DNA of 64,000 nt from Lysobacter_I brunescens (GCF_042677005.1 NZ_JBHTIF010000001.1:2294001-2358000); one strand, 5' to 3'; positions 17,536-26,971 are shown, counted from the first letter of the stretch. A program made the numbers and translations. Notes: generated by a model not told the origin, from the letters alone.

Positions 17536-18678
17536 ATGAACACGTCACGTTTGCAGAATCGCCTGCATGGCCGCTGCTTTGTCGGTGCCATGGCGTTTGC
17601 GTTCCTCTTCGCGCCGCTGGGTGCGATCGCGCAGACCGCAGAGGTCAAGCATGTCGAAGCACCCGCGAACGAGGGGCCTGATCCGTTCGAGAAACCCGAA
17701 CAGCGCGAGCGCGTGTTGCCGCTGAACTGGGTCGAGGACGATGGGGGCACGACGCCGAAGAGCCCAGGCGGGAAGGCCGCGGACAGGAAAGCGACGCCCG
17801 GCATCGCGACCGGCGGCGCGGCGGCTGCGAATGCCAGCGCGCGTGCGAAGGCTGCGTTTCCCGAGGCCTGGGCCGAACTCGAAACGATGGACCGGATGAT
17901 CGAAAAAGGCGAAGTCAGCCTCGATGCCCTCGCCGACAACCGGCAGCGCAACACCCGTCAATTCACGACGCTGGGAACCGCCGGCGTCTTCACGCGCTAT
18001 TCCGGCAACGTCAACACGCAGATGTGGCAGTTCGCGCCGTGGAACAAGATCGGCAAGCTGTACTTCGTCACGCCGAGCGGCGCGAGCAGCTACTGCACGG
18101 CGAACGTGATCAGCCAGCGCAACATCATCGTCACCGCGGCGCACTGCCTGTACACGCGAGGGCAGGGTTGGCACCGCAATTTCCGCTTCGTGCCTGCAGA
18201 TCGCTTCGGCGTGGCGCCCTATGGCGTGTACGGCTGGCAGTCCGCCGGCATCATGACCAACTGGATCACGATCGGTGGACGGCGCTGGGACGTGGGCATG
18301 ATCCGGCTCGGCAACAATCTCAGCACCGGTCTTCCGGTGACCAACTATGTCGGTTGGCTGGGCCGCGCCTGGGACCAGCCCTACATCATGAACCTGCACT
18401 CGGTCGGCTACGCCAGCAACCTCAGCACGCAGTACACCCACATCTGCACGGCGGAGAGCTTCAACGGCGGGCTGGACGTGCTGGCCAAGGGCTGCGACAT
18501 GACCTACGGCAGCAGCGGCGGTGGCTGGTTGCTGCGCTATCACCCGTATTCGAACACGCAGAACATCGTCACCGGCGTGACCAGTGGTCCGTACCCGGGC
18601 GGCTTCGGCACGACCTTCGTCGGGCCGCGCTTCAGTTCGGCGAATTTCGTTCCGCTCTGCAACTTCTACGGTTGCTGA
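17536..18678 (+). CDS. secreted trypsin-like serine protease
   Basis: A 380-residue exported protein with a signal peptide cut near Ala-Ile-Ala-Gln (residue 33), a low-complexity pro-region to about residue 150 and a chymotrypsin-fold protease domain. The triad is visible: His203 in TAAHC, Asp252 in WDVGMIRL and Ser327 in GSSGGG. Cys pairs such as C187/C204 and C304/C320 could form disulfides. The pattern is close to V8-like Glu-specific peptidases (family S1B). ATG 17536 has AAGGAG at the right distance. It is alone, with a hairpin behind it. Secretion to the outside or periplasm and a feeding role are inference. Confidence 0.88.
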   Translation: MNTSRLQNRLHGRCFVGAMAFAFLFAPLGAIAQTAEVKHVEAPANEGPDPFEKPEQRERVLPLNWVEDDGGTTPKSPGGKAADRKATPGIATGGAAAANASARAKAAFPEAWAELETMDRMIEKGEVSLDALADNRQRNTRQFTTLGTAGVFTRYSGNVNTQMWQFAPWNKIGKLYFVTPSGASSYCTANVISQRNIIVTAAHCLYTRGQGWHRNFRFVPADRFGVAPYGVYGWQSAGIMTNWITIGGRRWDVGMIRLGNNLSTGLPVTNYVGWLGRAWDQPYIMNLHSVGYASNLSTQYTHICTAESFNGGLDVLAKGCDMTYGSSGGGWLLRYHPYSNTQNIVTGVTSGPYPGGFGTTFVGPRFSSANFVPLCNFYGC

Positions 18679-18730
18679 TCGCTGGCGGATCGACGTCTGC
18701 GGGCGCTTCCGATGCATCCGCAGGCAGCGC

Positions 18731-18756
18731 GCAGGGCGGGCTTGTGCCCGTCCTGC
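18731..18756 (+). terminator. hairpin after the protease gene
   Basis: An 11-bp stem with one G-T pair (18731-18741 with 18746-18756) and a 4-base loop TTGT lies 50 bases past the protease stop, between convergent genes. Confidence 0.5.
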
Positions 18757-18814
18757 GTTCGCGCCGTCTGCATTGCCGGCCTCGGGTGACTCATCGAGCG
18801 GCTCATCGGGCGGC

Positions 18815-20212
18815 TCACTCGCTTTCGATGCGGAGCCGGACCTGGAGTTCCGATGGTTTGTGGTCGCGGGCATAGCGCCTGATCGCTTGATCGCACAGTG
18901 CCTCGAAGTCGTCCGCATCCCAGGTGCCCCGCAGTTCGCCAAGATCCAGGGTGTAGGTCCAGTCTCCGATGCGCTGATGGTTGTCGGCGCCTTGCCAATG
19001 CACGGACAGTTCGAACCGCGCGGTGAGAACATGGAGCAGCAGGGCGTTCGCAGCCTGGGCATGATCCATCGCACGTCGGCGCTGCATGCGCTCGACGACA
19101 TGGGCGATGTCGCCGATCAGCGCACTGACGCTGCTCGACTGGGTCGAGCAGCGAAGCGGCGGTTTGCCGGCTTCCGCGTGCCAGCCGGCCAGTGACATGC
19201 CTGCGTTTTCGGCTTGCCGTTGGCTGCGTTGTTGCAGGAGCGGAAATGGGTCGTGCAGGGCGCCCTCACGGCGCGCGGCTGCGCTCACGATGGCCTGCAG
19301 GCCCACCATCTCCTGTCCCGCATGGGCGATGACATCGATCGCCCAGGCGGCGTCGGCGTCTTCCAGTCGATGTTGCCAGCCCTCGACGCTGCGCAACTGC
19401 TGCAGCGTGAAGGTCTCGACGCGCGTGCCCGCTTCGTCGATCTCGTACAGCACCAAGGGCTCGCTGGCGAAAGGCTGCAGACCGAAGCCGGTTTCGCGAT
19501 GTCCTGCATGCTCACGACAGCCAAGCAGCCAGGTATGCCGGGTGTCGACGATCGGTTCGCTGGCGGCATGCAGGTCGACGGCATCGAGACCCGTGCGTGC
19601 ATCCCAGGCGATGCCGAGTGGGCCAGCGGCGAAACGATGCAGGTCGGTGTCCAGCATGGAATGGGTCAATCCCCATGTGCTGTCCTGGAAACGCAGCAGC
19701 AGACGACCGCTGGCGAGGGGCATGACGAGCGAGAGCGGGGACATGGCGGGTGTGGATTCGACTGCGTCCATGGTAATGAGGGCGATGCCGTGCATGCGTG
19801 CGCGGTAACGCGCGGGCTGGATCTCGCCGAAACTCAGGTAGAGCAGGTGTGTGCGGTCGCAGCGACTGCAATCGACGGGACCGAAGCAGGGCGCTGCATC
19901 GTCGTGCGATCGGATGACGAGCTTGCCCAGCGATTCGCCGAGCGGCATGCGGAAATGCCGGACGAACTGCAGCCGATCGGCGTCGTCCAGCGTGTCGAAC
20001 CACCGCTCCGCACGGGACACGAACGACAGCAGCGACATGTCGTTGTCGGCACCGCAGGCCGCGCAGGCGAACGCCAGATGCGCCTGGTCTTCGTCCATGC
20101 CATCGAAGAAGGGAGGACGTCGGGCGTCCGGCGACAGGACCGGTGACTCAAGATGCATCGACTTCGTTCCAGCGCGGGTACCCATCCCGCGTTCCGTCGT
20201 GGATTGTGACAT
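18815..20212 (-). CDS. large soluble protein with CxxC pairs, unknown
   Basis: A 465-residue protein without signal peptide. Two CxxC pairs (CAACGAD near residue 50 and CSRCDR near 115) suggest a zinc site. The rest alternates beta-like and helical parts and ends in Glu-rich LRIESE. No family is recognised. The first ATG, at 20212, has a weak ribosome site; an ATG 18 codons later is a possible start. It sits between a convergent protease gene and the YqaA-type gene on the same strand, 46 bases apart, so the two may be cotranscribed. Confidence 0.7.
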   Translation of the reverse strand: MSQSTTERGMGTRAGTKSMHLESPVLSPDARRPPFFDGMDEDQAHLAFACAACGADNDMSLLSFVSRAERWFDTLDDADRLQFVRHFRMPLGESLGKLVIRSHDDAAPCFGPVDCSRCDRTHLLYLSFGEIQPARYRARMHGIALITMDAVESTPAMSPLSLVMPLASGRLLLRFQDSTWGLTHSMLDTDLHRFAAGPLGIAWDARTGLDAVDLHAASEPIVDTRHTWLLGCREHAGHRETGFGLQPFASEPLVLYEIDEAGTRVETFTLQQLRSVEGWQHRLEDADAAWAIDVIAHAGQEMVGLQAIVSAAARREGALHDPFPLLQQRSQRQAENAGMSLAGWHAEAGKPPLRCSTQSSSVSALIGDIAHVVERMQRRRAMDHAQAANALLLHVLTARFELSVHWQGADNHQRIGDWTYTLDLGELRGTWDADDFEALCDQAIRRYARDHKPSELQVRLRIESE

Positions 20213-20258
20213 CCCGCGCTGCGAGCCGTTGGCCTGGACAAGCTCGCCACATCCGGCG

Positions 20259-20684
20259 TCAGTTCGCCTGCGTCATTACGGCGACCGCCAGCACGATGTA
20301 GCGGAGGGTTTTCGCGAACGTCACGATCATCAGGAAAACGGACAGGCGCTCGCGCATCATGCCGGCGACGAGGGTGAGCGGATCGCCGATCACCGGCACC
20401 CAGCTCAGCAGCAGGGTCCAGCGGCCCCAGCGGGCATAGCTGCGGCGTGCGCGTTCCAGTGCGGCGGGCTTGACCGGAAACCAGCGGCGGTCGCCGAAGC
20501 GCACGATCTCGCGGCCCAGCCACCAGTTGACGGTGGAGCCCAGGACATTGCCGATGCTGGCGACCGCGACCAGTCGCCACGGCGAATGGCCGTCCAGCAG
20601 CAGGGCCACCAGCACGGCCTCGGACTGCGCGGGCAGCAGGGTTGCAGCGAGGAACGCCGCCATGAACAGGCCGAAGTCGGGCAT
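20259..20684 (-). CDS. yqaA: YqaA family membrane protein (VTT/DedA-related)
   Basis: A 141-residue inner-membrane protein (E. coli YqaA 142). It shows the half-size SNARE-associated/VTT fold: LPAQSEAVLVALL, ASIGNVLGSTVNWWLGR and a later SWVPVIGDPLTLVAG, the helix hairpin that carries the conserved Pro and Gly. DedA relatives move lipids such as undecaprenyl phosphate or phosphatidylethanolamine; what YqaA moves is not known. The ATG at 20684 is the first of the frame. Confidence 0.88.
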   Translation of the reverse strand: MPDFGLFMAAFLAATLLPAQSEAVLVALLLDGHSPWRLVAVASIGNVLGSTVNWWLGREIVRFGDRRWFPVKPAALERARRSYARWGRWTLLLSWVPVIGDPLTLVAGMMRERLSVFLMIVTFAKTLRYIVLAVAVMTQAN

Positions 20685-20784
20685 GCGGGTAGTCTATGGG
20701 CTTCGATCGCATTTGCCGCACATGCCAGGCATCGCCACGCGTCGCGACCGCAGATACCCTTTCAACACCTTGGAGGCACTTGCC

Positions 20785-21333
20785 ATGAACGAACGACTTC
20801 CCGAGCTCTACATCGCGACCGATGTCGAGGCGGATGGCCCGATCCCCGGCCCTTGCGCCGCGTCGGTCCTCCTCGGCACGCTGCTGCTGTCTCTCTCGGT
20901 CAGCGTGGCGGCGAAGACGCCTTCGCTGAAGGCCTGCCTCGCGAATGCGGCGAAAGGAGGCGCACCCCTGCCCGCCGTCGTCTACAGCGATGCGCACGGG
21001 CTGTGGGGTGGAACGACGATTTCGCTCGGGGCCGACGGCGCCTACCGTCGCGACCGCGTCGCCGATCCCCGCGAACCTGCGCAGCGGGTCGAGACCGTGG
21101 TCGATGCGTCGCGCCATCGCACGCTGACCTCGCTGCTGGTCGAGCTGAAGGCATGGAAGCAGCAGGTCAGGGAACGCCGCCCGATTCCCGACGAAAGCCG
21201 AGCCGGCCTCACCCTGCGCTGCGGCGATGCCGAGGCCCGGATCTGGGAGTGGTACAACGACCTCGACCGGAACCAGCGCATCGCCCGGGTGCGCGATGCG
21301 CTGCAGGCGCTGGAGGCGCCGCAGCGGCCATGA
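20785..21333 (+). CDS. chimeric ORF: exonuclease N-terminus joined to a secreted-protein body
   Basis: The 182-residue frame starts with a strong ribosome site (GGAGG, 8 bases) and MNERLPELYIATDVEADG, which is how 3'-5' exonucleases with a DEDD site begin (TDVEADGPIPGP with the catalytic Asp and Glu). After PGP, residue 23, the sequence switches to a hydrophobic stretch VLLGTLLLSLSVSVAAK that looks like a signal peptide core, then a small domain (LWGGTTISLGADGAYRRDR). So a deletion seems to have fused the first 23 codons of an exonuclease gene to another gene that lost its own start. The product, if made, is unlikely to be a nuclease. Confidence 0.6.
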   Translation: MNERLPELYIATDVEADGPIPGPCAASVLLGTLLLSLSVSVAAKTPSLKACLANAAKGGAPLPAVVYSDAHGLWGGTTISLGADGAYRRDRVADPREPAQRVETVVDASRHRTLTSLLVELKAWKQQVRERRPIPDESRAGLTLRCGDAEARIWEWYNDLDRNQRIARVRDALQALEAPQRP

Positions 21334-21370
21334 GCGCGGCGGCTGTTCGCCGCTGCGATGGGGGTCATGA

Positions 21371-21760
21371 TCGGTATGGTGTCAGGACATCCTGGACTGG
21401 CTCGCGCAGTCGGTCCAGGAGACGGCTGAGAAGCCCGTGTCCGAGGCGCTCTTCCAGCGCGCCTGCACGCTGGGGATCCCGTCGGGCTGCACCAATCGCG
21501 CGGCAGGCATGTTCATGGCAGCGCGGGACGATCCATCGATGCTGGCCTGCACCTACCGATCCTTCGCGCGTGCATGCGCGTTCGATGATCCGTGGGGATG
21601 CACCATGCAGGCACTCCAGCTGAGTCGCGGGCTGGGTGTCGAGCCCGACAACGACACAGCCCTGCGCGTGCTGCAGGGCGCCTGCCGGAATGGCGAGGAC
21701 GATCCCGCATGCCAGAGCGGCTAGGCGCTGCGCCAGGAGATCAAGGCGATCAAGCGATAG
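21371..21760 (+). pseudogene. Sel1-like/Cys-rich repeat gene remnant
   Basis: The frame opens after a TGA at 21368 without a start codon and reads WCQDILDWLAQSVQETAEK, then SEALFQRACTLGIPSGCTN and further A/C-rich helical repeats (ACAFDDPWGCTMQALQLSRG) of the Sel1/Hcp kind. A TAG at 21722-21724 interrupts it, and 12 more codons (ALRQEIKAIKR, stop) look like the lost tail. A GTG at 21437 could start a 95-residue peptide. The missing start and the inner stop make this a decayed gene. Confidence 0.55.
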
Positions 21761-21909
21761 GCGTGCGGTGATGCGGATCTGATACGAAGGCGGCAGTACG
21801 CGGATGGCAACATGGCTTTCGGGCGAACCGCCCGTGAACCGGTCTCGTGCCGAGGCCTTTTTCCGCAAGACGCAATGTCTCCTCTCCATCCGCAAAGGAA
21901 TGCCGCACC

Positions 21910-22875
21910 ATGCTGCTGACCAATCCGAAAATCGACGGCACCCGCACGTCCGTGCCCACGATCCTCAACGCCATCCCGCGCACCAATCCGACGCGCTACA
22001 CCGTCAGCGGCACCATTCCGATTCCGCCCTGGTCCTCGATCAATCCCGTGGACAGCGTCGAATGGCATTACCAGGGCATCGCGCCCTACAACGGCAACGG
22101 CGGGCCCACGATCGCCAACGGCTGCATCTCGGCCAGCAGCACCTCGGGCTATTTCTCGGGGTTTTCGCAGGCGCAGGGCAGCAATCCCGCCGTGCGTTCG
22201 GTGGTCTTGCCGAATTCGGGCTACTACCACGCGGCGGGCATCCAGATGATGGGCGACCTGCTGGCCGTCCCGCTGGAAACCTCGGGGACGGGCAACGGCC
22301 TGGTGGCCTTCTACAACGTCGGCAACCTCTCTTCGCCGGTCTACCTCTCCACGCTGACGATGCCGGGCAAGAAGGCATCCGCCGTCGGCATCACCGCGTA
22401 TCGCGATGCGAGTGGCGTGGACCAGTGCCTGCTCGTGGTGTACGAGTACGACCACTACCAGATGTACGTCTACCAGGCGCCGATCAGCACCGTGGGCACC
22501 GCGAACCCCGGCTGGGTGCTGAAGACGACGTACACCGGCAGCGCGCTGAACACCGGCGACCAGTTCCAGAGTTTTGCGCTGGTGACGCAGACCAACACCA
22601 CCGGCGACGTGGTGTACCTGCTGGGATTCCGCGAGGACGAGGAGCTGTGGCTGTACACGGTGAACACCACGCCGGGGACTTCGTTCGGGCTGATCACCTA
22701 CAACGCGAAGTACACGGGCTGGAACGGTTCGGACTGGCGCAACGGCATGGGCCTGCAGATCGCGAACACCACGCAGATGCGCCTGTTCGGCACTGCGAAG
22801 GATCCCTCGGGCAGTTCGAAGTATCCCGGCGGTCCGGCGAACTACAGCTTCCAGATCTACGTCTACGGAAACTGA
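21910..22875 (+). CDS. protein of unknown function, beta-rich
   Basis: A 321-residue protein without an evident signal peptide, rich in Gly, Thr, Tyr and Asn. Repeated strands such as GLVAFYNVGNLSSPVYLSTL, CLLVVYEYDHYQMYVYQAP and GDVVYLLGFREDEELWLYTV suggest a beta-propeller. I recognise no family. The ATG at 21910 has AAAGGA 10 bases before it; an upstream ATG at 21847 is in frame but unsupported. It stands alone between the decayed gene and the AbgT gene. A binding or lectin-like role would be only a guess. Confidence 0.75.
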   Translation: MLLTNPKIDGTRTSVPTILNAIPRTNPTRYTVSGTIPIPPWSSINPVDSVEWHYQGIAPYNGNGGPTIANGCISASSTSGYFSGFSQAQGSNPAVRSVVLPNSGYYHAAGIQMMGDLLAVPLETSGTGNGLVAFYNVGNLSSPVYLSTLTMPGKKASAVGITAYRDASGVDQCLLVVYEYDHYQMYVYQAPISTVGTANPGWVLKTTYTGSALNTGDQFQSFALVTQTNTTGDVVYLLGFREDEELWLYTVNTTPGTSFGLITYNAKYTGWNGSDWRNGMGLQIANTTQMRLFGTAKDPSGSSKYPGGPANYSFQIYVYGN

Positions 22876-22921
22876 TCGGGCGCATCGCGCGCGGCCTGGC
22901 GTACAGGCTTGCCTTGCACGT

Positions 22922-22943
22922 CCCGCTGTCGCCGTACAGCGGG
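22922..22943 (+). terminator. possible hairpin terminator
   Basis: An 8-bp perfect stem CCCGCTGT / ACAGCGGG with a 6-base loop, 47 bases after the stop of the beta-rich protein. No T-run follows, so it is a weak call. Confidence 0.35.
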
Positions 22944-23067
22944 CGTTCGGCCCGGCTTGCAGGATCTGGCGGCATCCGCCTCCACGGCGCGATGCCGTTT
23001 CCCACCGGCGTCCATGCACCGGGGCGCGTGCTAGCTTCCCGCGTCCCGTTGCGAAGCCCCTATCCCG

Positions 23068-24897
23068 ATGTCCGACGCATCCCAGACTCCGGCCACGATC
23101 CCGGCCACGACCCTGCCGCCCGAGACGCCTCCGGGGCGTCGTCGCTCGTTCCTCGACTGGATCGAGTTCATCGGCAACAAGCTGCCCGAGCCGGCGCTGC
23201 TGTTCGCGCTGCTCGCCGCCGTGGTCGTCGCGCTGTCGGCGATCGGCGCGGCGCTCGACTGGCAGGTCCAGCCGGTCAAGCCGACGGTGGTGATGGAGGC
23301 CGTGGTCGGCGCCGACGGCACCACGACGCAGGTCCCGAAGCTGGATGCGCGCGGTGCACCGATGGTGGACCTGGTGGAGACCGGCGCGCCGATCCGCCCG
23401 CAATCGCTGCTGACCGTCGACGGCATCTACTGGATGCTCTCGTCCGCGCTGCGCAATTTCGCGCAGATGCCGGCGCTGCCGCTGATCTTCACCGCGATGC
23501 TGGGCATTGGCCTGGCCGAGAAATTCGGTTTCTTCAGTGCGCTCATGCGCGCGCTCGCGCTGCTCACGCCGCGTCGCCTGCTGACTCCGGCGGTGGTGCT
23601 GGTCGGTGCGACCTCGTCGATCGCTTCCGACGCGGGCTACATCATCCTGCCGCCGCTCGCGGCCGCACTGTACCTCGCGATGGGCCGGCATCCGGTGGCC
23701 GGCATGGCGGCGGCGTTCTGCGGCGTCGCGGGCGGCTTCGGCGGCGGCTTCTTCCCCAACGGCAGCGACGGCGTGCTCACCGGCTTCGCGCAGGACGCGG
23801 CGCGGGTGATCGATCCGAACTACACGGTGTCGATCCTGCACAACTATTTCTTCAAGGTGGTTTCGGCCTTCACGGTGATGTGCGTCGGCTGGTTCGTGAC
23901 CGACCGGATCGTCGAGCCGCGCCTGCGCCGGCAGCATCCCGACGACATGCAGGCCGGCGCCGACGGCACCGCGCAGCAGATGGCGCTGACGCCGCGCGAA
24001 CGCCGCGCGCTCGGCGGCGCGTTGGTCGCGATGCTCGCCGGTGCGGCGGTGCTGGCGGCGCTGATCCTGGTGCCGGGCATGCCGCTGCACGGCGATGGCC
24101 AGCCGACCCTGCCCAACGGCCGCGTGCTGGTGCAGCAGGCGGTGACCCTGGTCCCGGCGGGCACGGAACTGGAGGAGGGCAGCACGGTGCTCGCCAGCGA
24201 TCCGCTGCAGGTGGTCGCCGAGGGCGCGCCGCGCCTGGCCGAATCGCCGGGGCCGCGCTGGTCGCACGTGATCGTGCCGATGATCTTCCTGCTGTTCCTG
24301 CTGCCGGGCCTGGTGTTCGGCGTGATCAACGGCGCGCTGCGCAACCAGCAGGACCTGGCTGATGCGCTCAATCACGGCATCCGCAGCATCGTGCCGGTGC
24401 TGGTGATGCTGTTCTTCCTCGCCCAGTTCGTCGCCTACATGGGCTACAGCGGACTCGATCGCATGCTTGCCTATGCCGGCGGCAGCCTGCTGTTCGACGC
24501 CGACCTGCCGATCCCGCTGCTGGTCGTCGCCTTCGTCGCGGTGGTGGTGTTCGGCGATTTCGCGATGAGCGGCATGCTCAGCAAGTTCGGCGTGCTGGCG
24601 CCGATCTTCATCCCGATGTTCATGATCGTGGGCATCAGCCCGGAGCTGACCACGGCGGCCTACCGCATCGGCGACTCGGTGGTGAACATCGTCACCCCGC
24701 TCAACTCCTACCTGCTGATCATCCTCGCCGTGTTCCAGAAATACCGGCAGAGCGCGGGCCTGGGCACGCTCATCGCGCTGATGGTGCCGTATTCCATCGT
24801 GCTCGGCCTGGTGTGGACCGCGATGCTGGTGCTCTGGTACTTCACCGGCGCGCCGCTCGGCCCCGACAGCCCGCTGCTGTATCTGCCTCGCGGTTGA
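23068..24897 (+). CDS. AbgT family transporter
   Basis: A 609-residue inner-membrane protein (E. coli AbgT 508, with longer relatives such as MtrF and YdaH). Helices begin at about residue 40. The family core is seen in VGATSSIASDAGYIILPPLAAALYLA (hairpin with the conserved Asp) and in the later DFAMSGMLSKFGVLAPIF and IGDSVVNIVTPLNSYLLII. A hydrophilic loop at about 280-400 is longer than usual. AbgT members take up p-aminobenzoyl-glutamate or pump out sulfonamides and folate breakdown products with an ion gradient; the direction cannot be read from sequence. It is transcribed alone. Confidence 0.93.
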   Translation: MSDASQTPATIPATTLPPETPPGRRRSFLDWIEFIGNKLPEPALLFALLAAVVVALSAIGAALDWQVQPVKPTVVMEAVVGADGTTTQVPKLDARGAPMVDLVETGAPIRPQSLLTVDGIYWMLSSALRNFAQMPALPLIFTAMLGIGLAEKFGFFSALMRALALLTPRRLLTPAVVLVGATSSIASDAGYIILPPLAAALYLAMGRHPVAGMAAAFCGVAGGFGGGFFPNGSDGVLTGFAQDAARVIDPNYTVSILHNYFFKVVSAFTVMCVGWFVTDRIVEPRLRRQHPDDMQAGADGTAQQMALTPRERRALGGALVAMLAGAAVLAALILVPGMPLHGDGQPTLPNGRVLVQQAVTLVPAGTELEEGSTVLASDPLQVVAEGAPRLAESPGPRWSHVIVPMIFLLFLLPGLVFGVINGALRNQQDLADALNHGIRSIVPVLVMLFFLAQFVAYMGYSGLDRMLAYAGGSLLFDADLPIPLLVVAFVAVVVFGDFAMSGMLSKFGVLAPIFIPMFMIVGISPELTTAAYRIGDSVVNIVTPLNSYLLIILAVFQKYRQSAGLGTLIALMVPYSIVLGLVWTAMLVLWYFTGAPLGPDSPLLYLPRG

Positions 24898-25159
24898 GTC
24901 GCGCGCACTTGCGATGCAAATGGATCCTGTTCGACACCGGGGGCCGGGAACTCTGCCGCCCCGGCGGCGGGCTGGACGGCGAAGGCGATGGGCGCTGCCC
25001 CGGCGCGCTGTCGCAGCGATGGGTGTCGATCACGCTGTGGTCGCTCGGCTGGGTCCGGTAGTGCCCCGTGCTGCCTGCAGATGGTGTCGTCCGCGATCCC
25101 GGCGGTGCACGCGGTAACATCGCGACACGGGTTTGTCCGGACGCACGCAGGGGCTTGGC

Positions 25160-26038
25160 ATGAAACAGGGGTGGTGGGTCTTCTTGTTCGTTCTTCTGGT
25201 GACGTGGTCCCCCGAATCGTCGGCGCGCAAGGTGATGTATGCGATGCCGCCGGAGCCCGCGCTGTCCGAGAGCCTGCGCTTCTCGGTGGTCGAACCGACC
25301 CCTCCGCCGCCGCAGCCGGCCAAGCGCAGCGGTGGCCTTGCCTTGGTCGTGGTCGGACCCGGTCAATTCCTCGACGAACAGAGGCGGATCACCTACCGGC
25401 AGGAATTCGGTGGTGGTGGGTTGGCCGTCGGCCTGCTGTTCGGGCCGCTGGGCGCAGGCGCGAATGCTGCGGCCGTCCAGAACGCCAACGAAAAGGAGGC
25501 GGGGGCGCTGCGCGGCCGCTTTCCCTTCACCCCCCAGGCCTTGATGGCGAAGGCGCTGCAGGCGCGCGGCGAGGCGAGCGCAGGTGCGCAGGAGGCGCGG
25601 ATCGTCCCGAGCCTGCATGTCACCCGCGACCAGGACGGGCGCTTGATCTTCTGGGCCATCGTCGACGTGAACATCGGTGCATGGAACAGTCGCTATTCGT
25701 CGCTGGTGCAGGGCCGTGTCCCGCTGCTCGACGTCGCGCAGGGCCTGCCTGCGGACGGCATGGCCAATCTCGAAGCGGCGATCCAGGCCGCGTATGCGCG
25801 CGCCCTCGACACGATCGCGGCGGATGTCGCCGGCACCTTGACCGGTTTCAAGCCCATGAAGGCCGAACTGCCCGCACTGTCGCCGAGGTTCCACAACACC
25901 GTGCGCTACGAGCACGCGCTGCTGCTGGAGGACCGGATGATCGTGCGCGGTTTCGCAGGTGCGATGCCCGCATCTCCGGGCGGGCTGGGCTTCATGGGGG
26001 TGCTGGTGATGCCGATCGATGCGGTGAAGCTGCGTTGA
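25160..26038 (+). CDS. exported protein of unknown function
   Basis: A 292-residue protein with an N-terminal signal (MKQGWWVFLFVLLVTW). The mature part has a Pro-rich stretch PTPPPPQPAK, a glycine-rich hydrophobic segment EFGGGGLAVGLLFGPLGAGAN near 90, and a C-terminal half with SSLVQGRVPLLDVAQGL. ATG 25160 has AGGGG 7 bases upstream. Family unknown. The stop is 2 bases before the next start, so it is in one unit with the small membrane protein that follows. Confidence 0.72.
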   Translation: MKQGWWVFLFVLLVTWSPESSARKVMYAMPPEPALSESLRFSVVEPTPPPPQPAKRSGGLALVVVGPGQFLDEQRRITYRQEFGGGGLAVGLLFGPLGAGANAAAVQNANEKEAGALRGRFPFTPQALMAKALQARGEASAGAQEARIVPSLHVTRDQDGRLIFWAIVDVNIGAWNSRYSSLVQGRVPLLDVAQGLPADGMANLEAAIQAAYARALDTIAADVAGTLTGFKPMKAELPALSPRFHNTVRYEHALLLEDRMIVRGFAGAMPASPGGLGFMGVLVMPIDAVKLR

Positions 26039-26040
26039 GC

Positions 26041-26415
26041 ATGTCGACGCGCGTGAGCGCCACCGTCCAGTGGGTGCCGTTCGCGCTGGCCTTGCTGTCG
26101 TCTCCGGGCGTCGCCTGGGCCAGCGACTACACCGGGTTCGGCACGCTGCTGGTCGGTTATCCGTGTGCGGTCGTGCTGGTGCTGGTTAACCTGGTGTTCT
26201 CCGCCGTGCGCAAGCCCGGAACGATCGCGAAAAGCGCGCACATGCTGCTGTCGTCGCTCTGCCTGCTCGGCATCCTGATCGTGCTGCATGATGCCTTCGC
26301 GCTGATCGAGCGTGCCAGCGGCGACGCGGTGTTCTTCCTGTTGCTTGCGGGTGGCGGATTTTTCCTCTTCCTGCGCAACCTGGCGAAGCGACCGCCCGAT
26401 CCGGACGCCCCCTGA
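26041..26415 (+). CDS. small membrane protein, unknown
   Basis: A 124-residue protein with an N-terminal signal-like segment (ALALLSSPGVAWAS) and three further hydrophobic segments near residues 33-52, 66-84 and 98-112, ending in RPPDPDAP. The start lies 2 bases after the previous stop. No family is recognised; the position suggests a joint function with the exported protein upstream. Confidence 0.68.
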   Translation: MSTRVSATVQWVPFALALLSSPGVAWASDYTGFGTLLVGYPCAVVLVLVNLVFSAVRKPGTIAKSAHMLLSSLCLLGILIVLHDAFALIERASGDAVFFLLLAGGGFFLFLRNLAKRPPDPDAP

Positions 26416-26509
26416 ATCCTGCGACGACTTGCCCGGTCTTTCGCCTGCGGAAATAATGTCGTCCACGGCACGCCAGGCGCGCCGGATCATTCCACAGGGG
26501 GAATCCACG

Positions 26510-26971
26510 ATGAGATTGCGGACACTCGCGGCCGCCACATTGGCGTGCGCGCTGGCCGGTTGCGCCACCGGCTACCACAGCACGAGCAATCCGCTGCTCG
26601 GCTGGACCGGCGGCTACTGGGACCGGAAGGGCCCGGGCAGCACGATCAAGGTCGGCTTCGCCGGCAATGGCTTCATCAAGCCGGAAAAGGTCGGCATCTA
26701 CCTGCTGTACCGCAGCGCGGAAGTGACCCAGCGCGAGGGCGGCACGCACTTCGTGCTGTATTCGTCGCTGTACGACGCCGTGGCCGATGTGCGCAGCACC
26801 GAACGCAAGGTCAGCAGCACCTTCGGCAAGCCCGCAACGCATGCCTACATCTGGGTCGTGCCCGAAGGCGAGCGCGATGCGATTCCGGCGGCCGCCATCC
26901 TCGAACGTTACGCCGCGGAAGTGAAGGGCGCCGAGGCCGCGCCCGCGACCGGCAAGGAGACTTCGCGATGA
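26510..26971 (+). CDS. lipoprotein, CC0125/CC1285-like
   Basis: A 153-residue lipoprotein (signal MRLRTLAAATLACALAGC, lipobox LAGC). The body holds TIKVGFAGNGFIKPEKVGIY followed by LLYRSAEVTQREGGTHFVL, the typical pattern of the CC0125/CC1285 lipoprotein group: a strand with GNG, then a helix with R-A/S-AE, then a strand. Function of the group is unknown; location is outer or inner membrane facing the periplasm. Its stop overlaps the start of the next lipoprotein (ATGA), so both are translated together. Confidence 0.78.
   Translation: MRLRTLAAATLACALAGCATGYHSTSNPLLGWTGGYWDRKGPGSTIKVGFAGNGFIKPEKVGIYLLYRSAEVTQREGGTHFVLYSSLYDAVADVRSTERKVSSTFGKPATHAYIWVVPEGERDAIPAAAILERYAAEVKGAEAAPATGKETSR

Noticed and set aside
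21721..24375. A long minus-strand frame opposite the AbgT gene
   Set aside because: Arg/His/Gln-rich antisense translation and no ribosome site; AbgT is certain.
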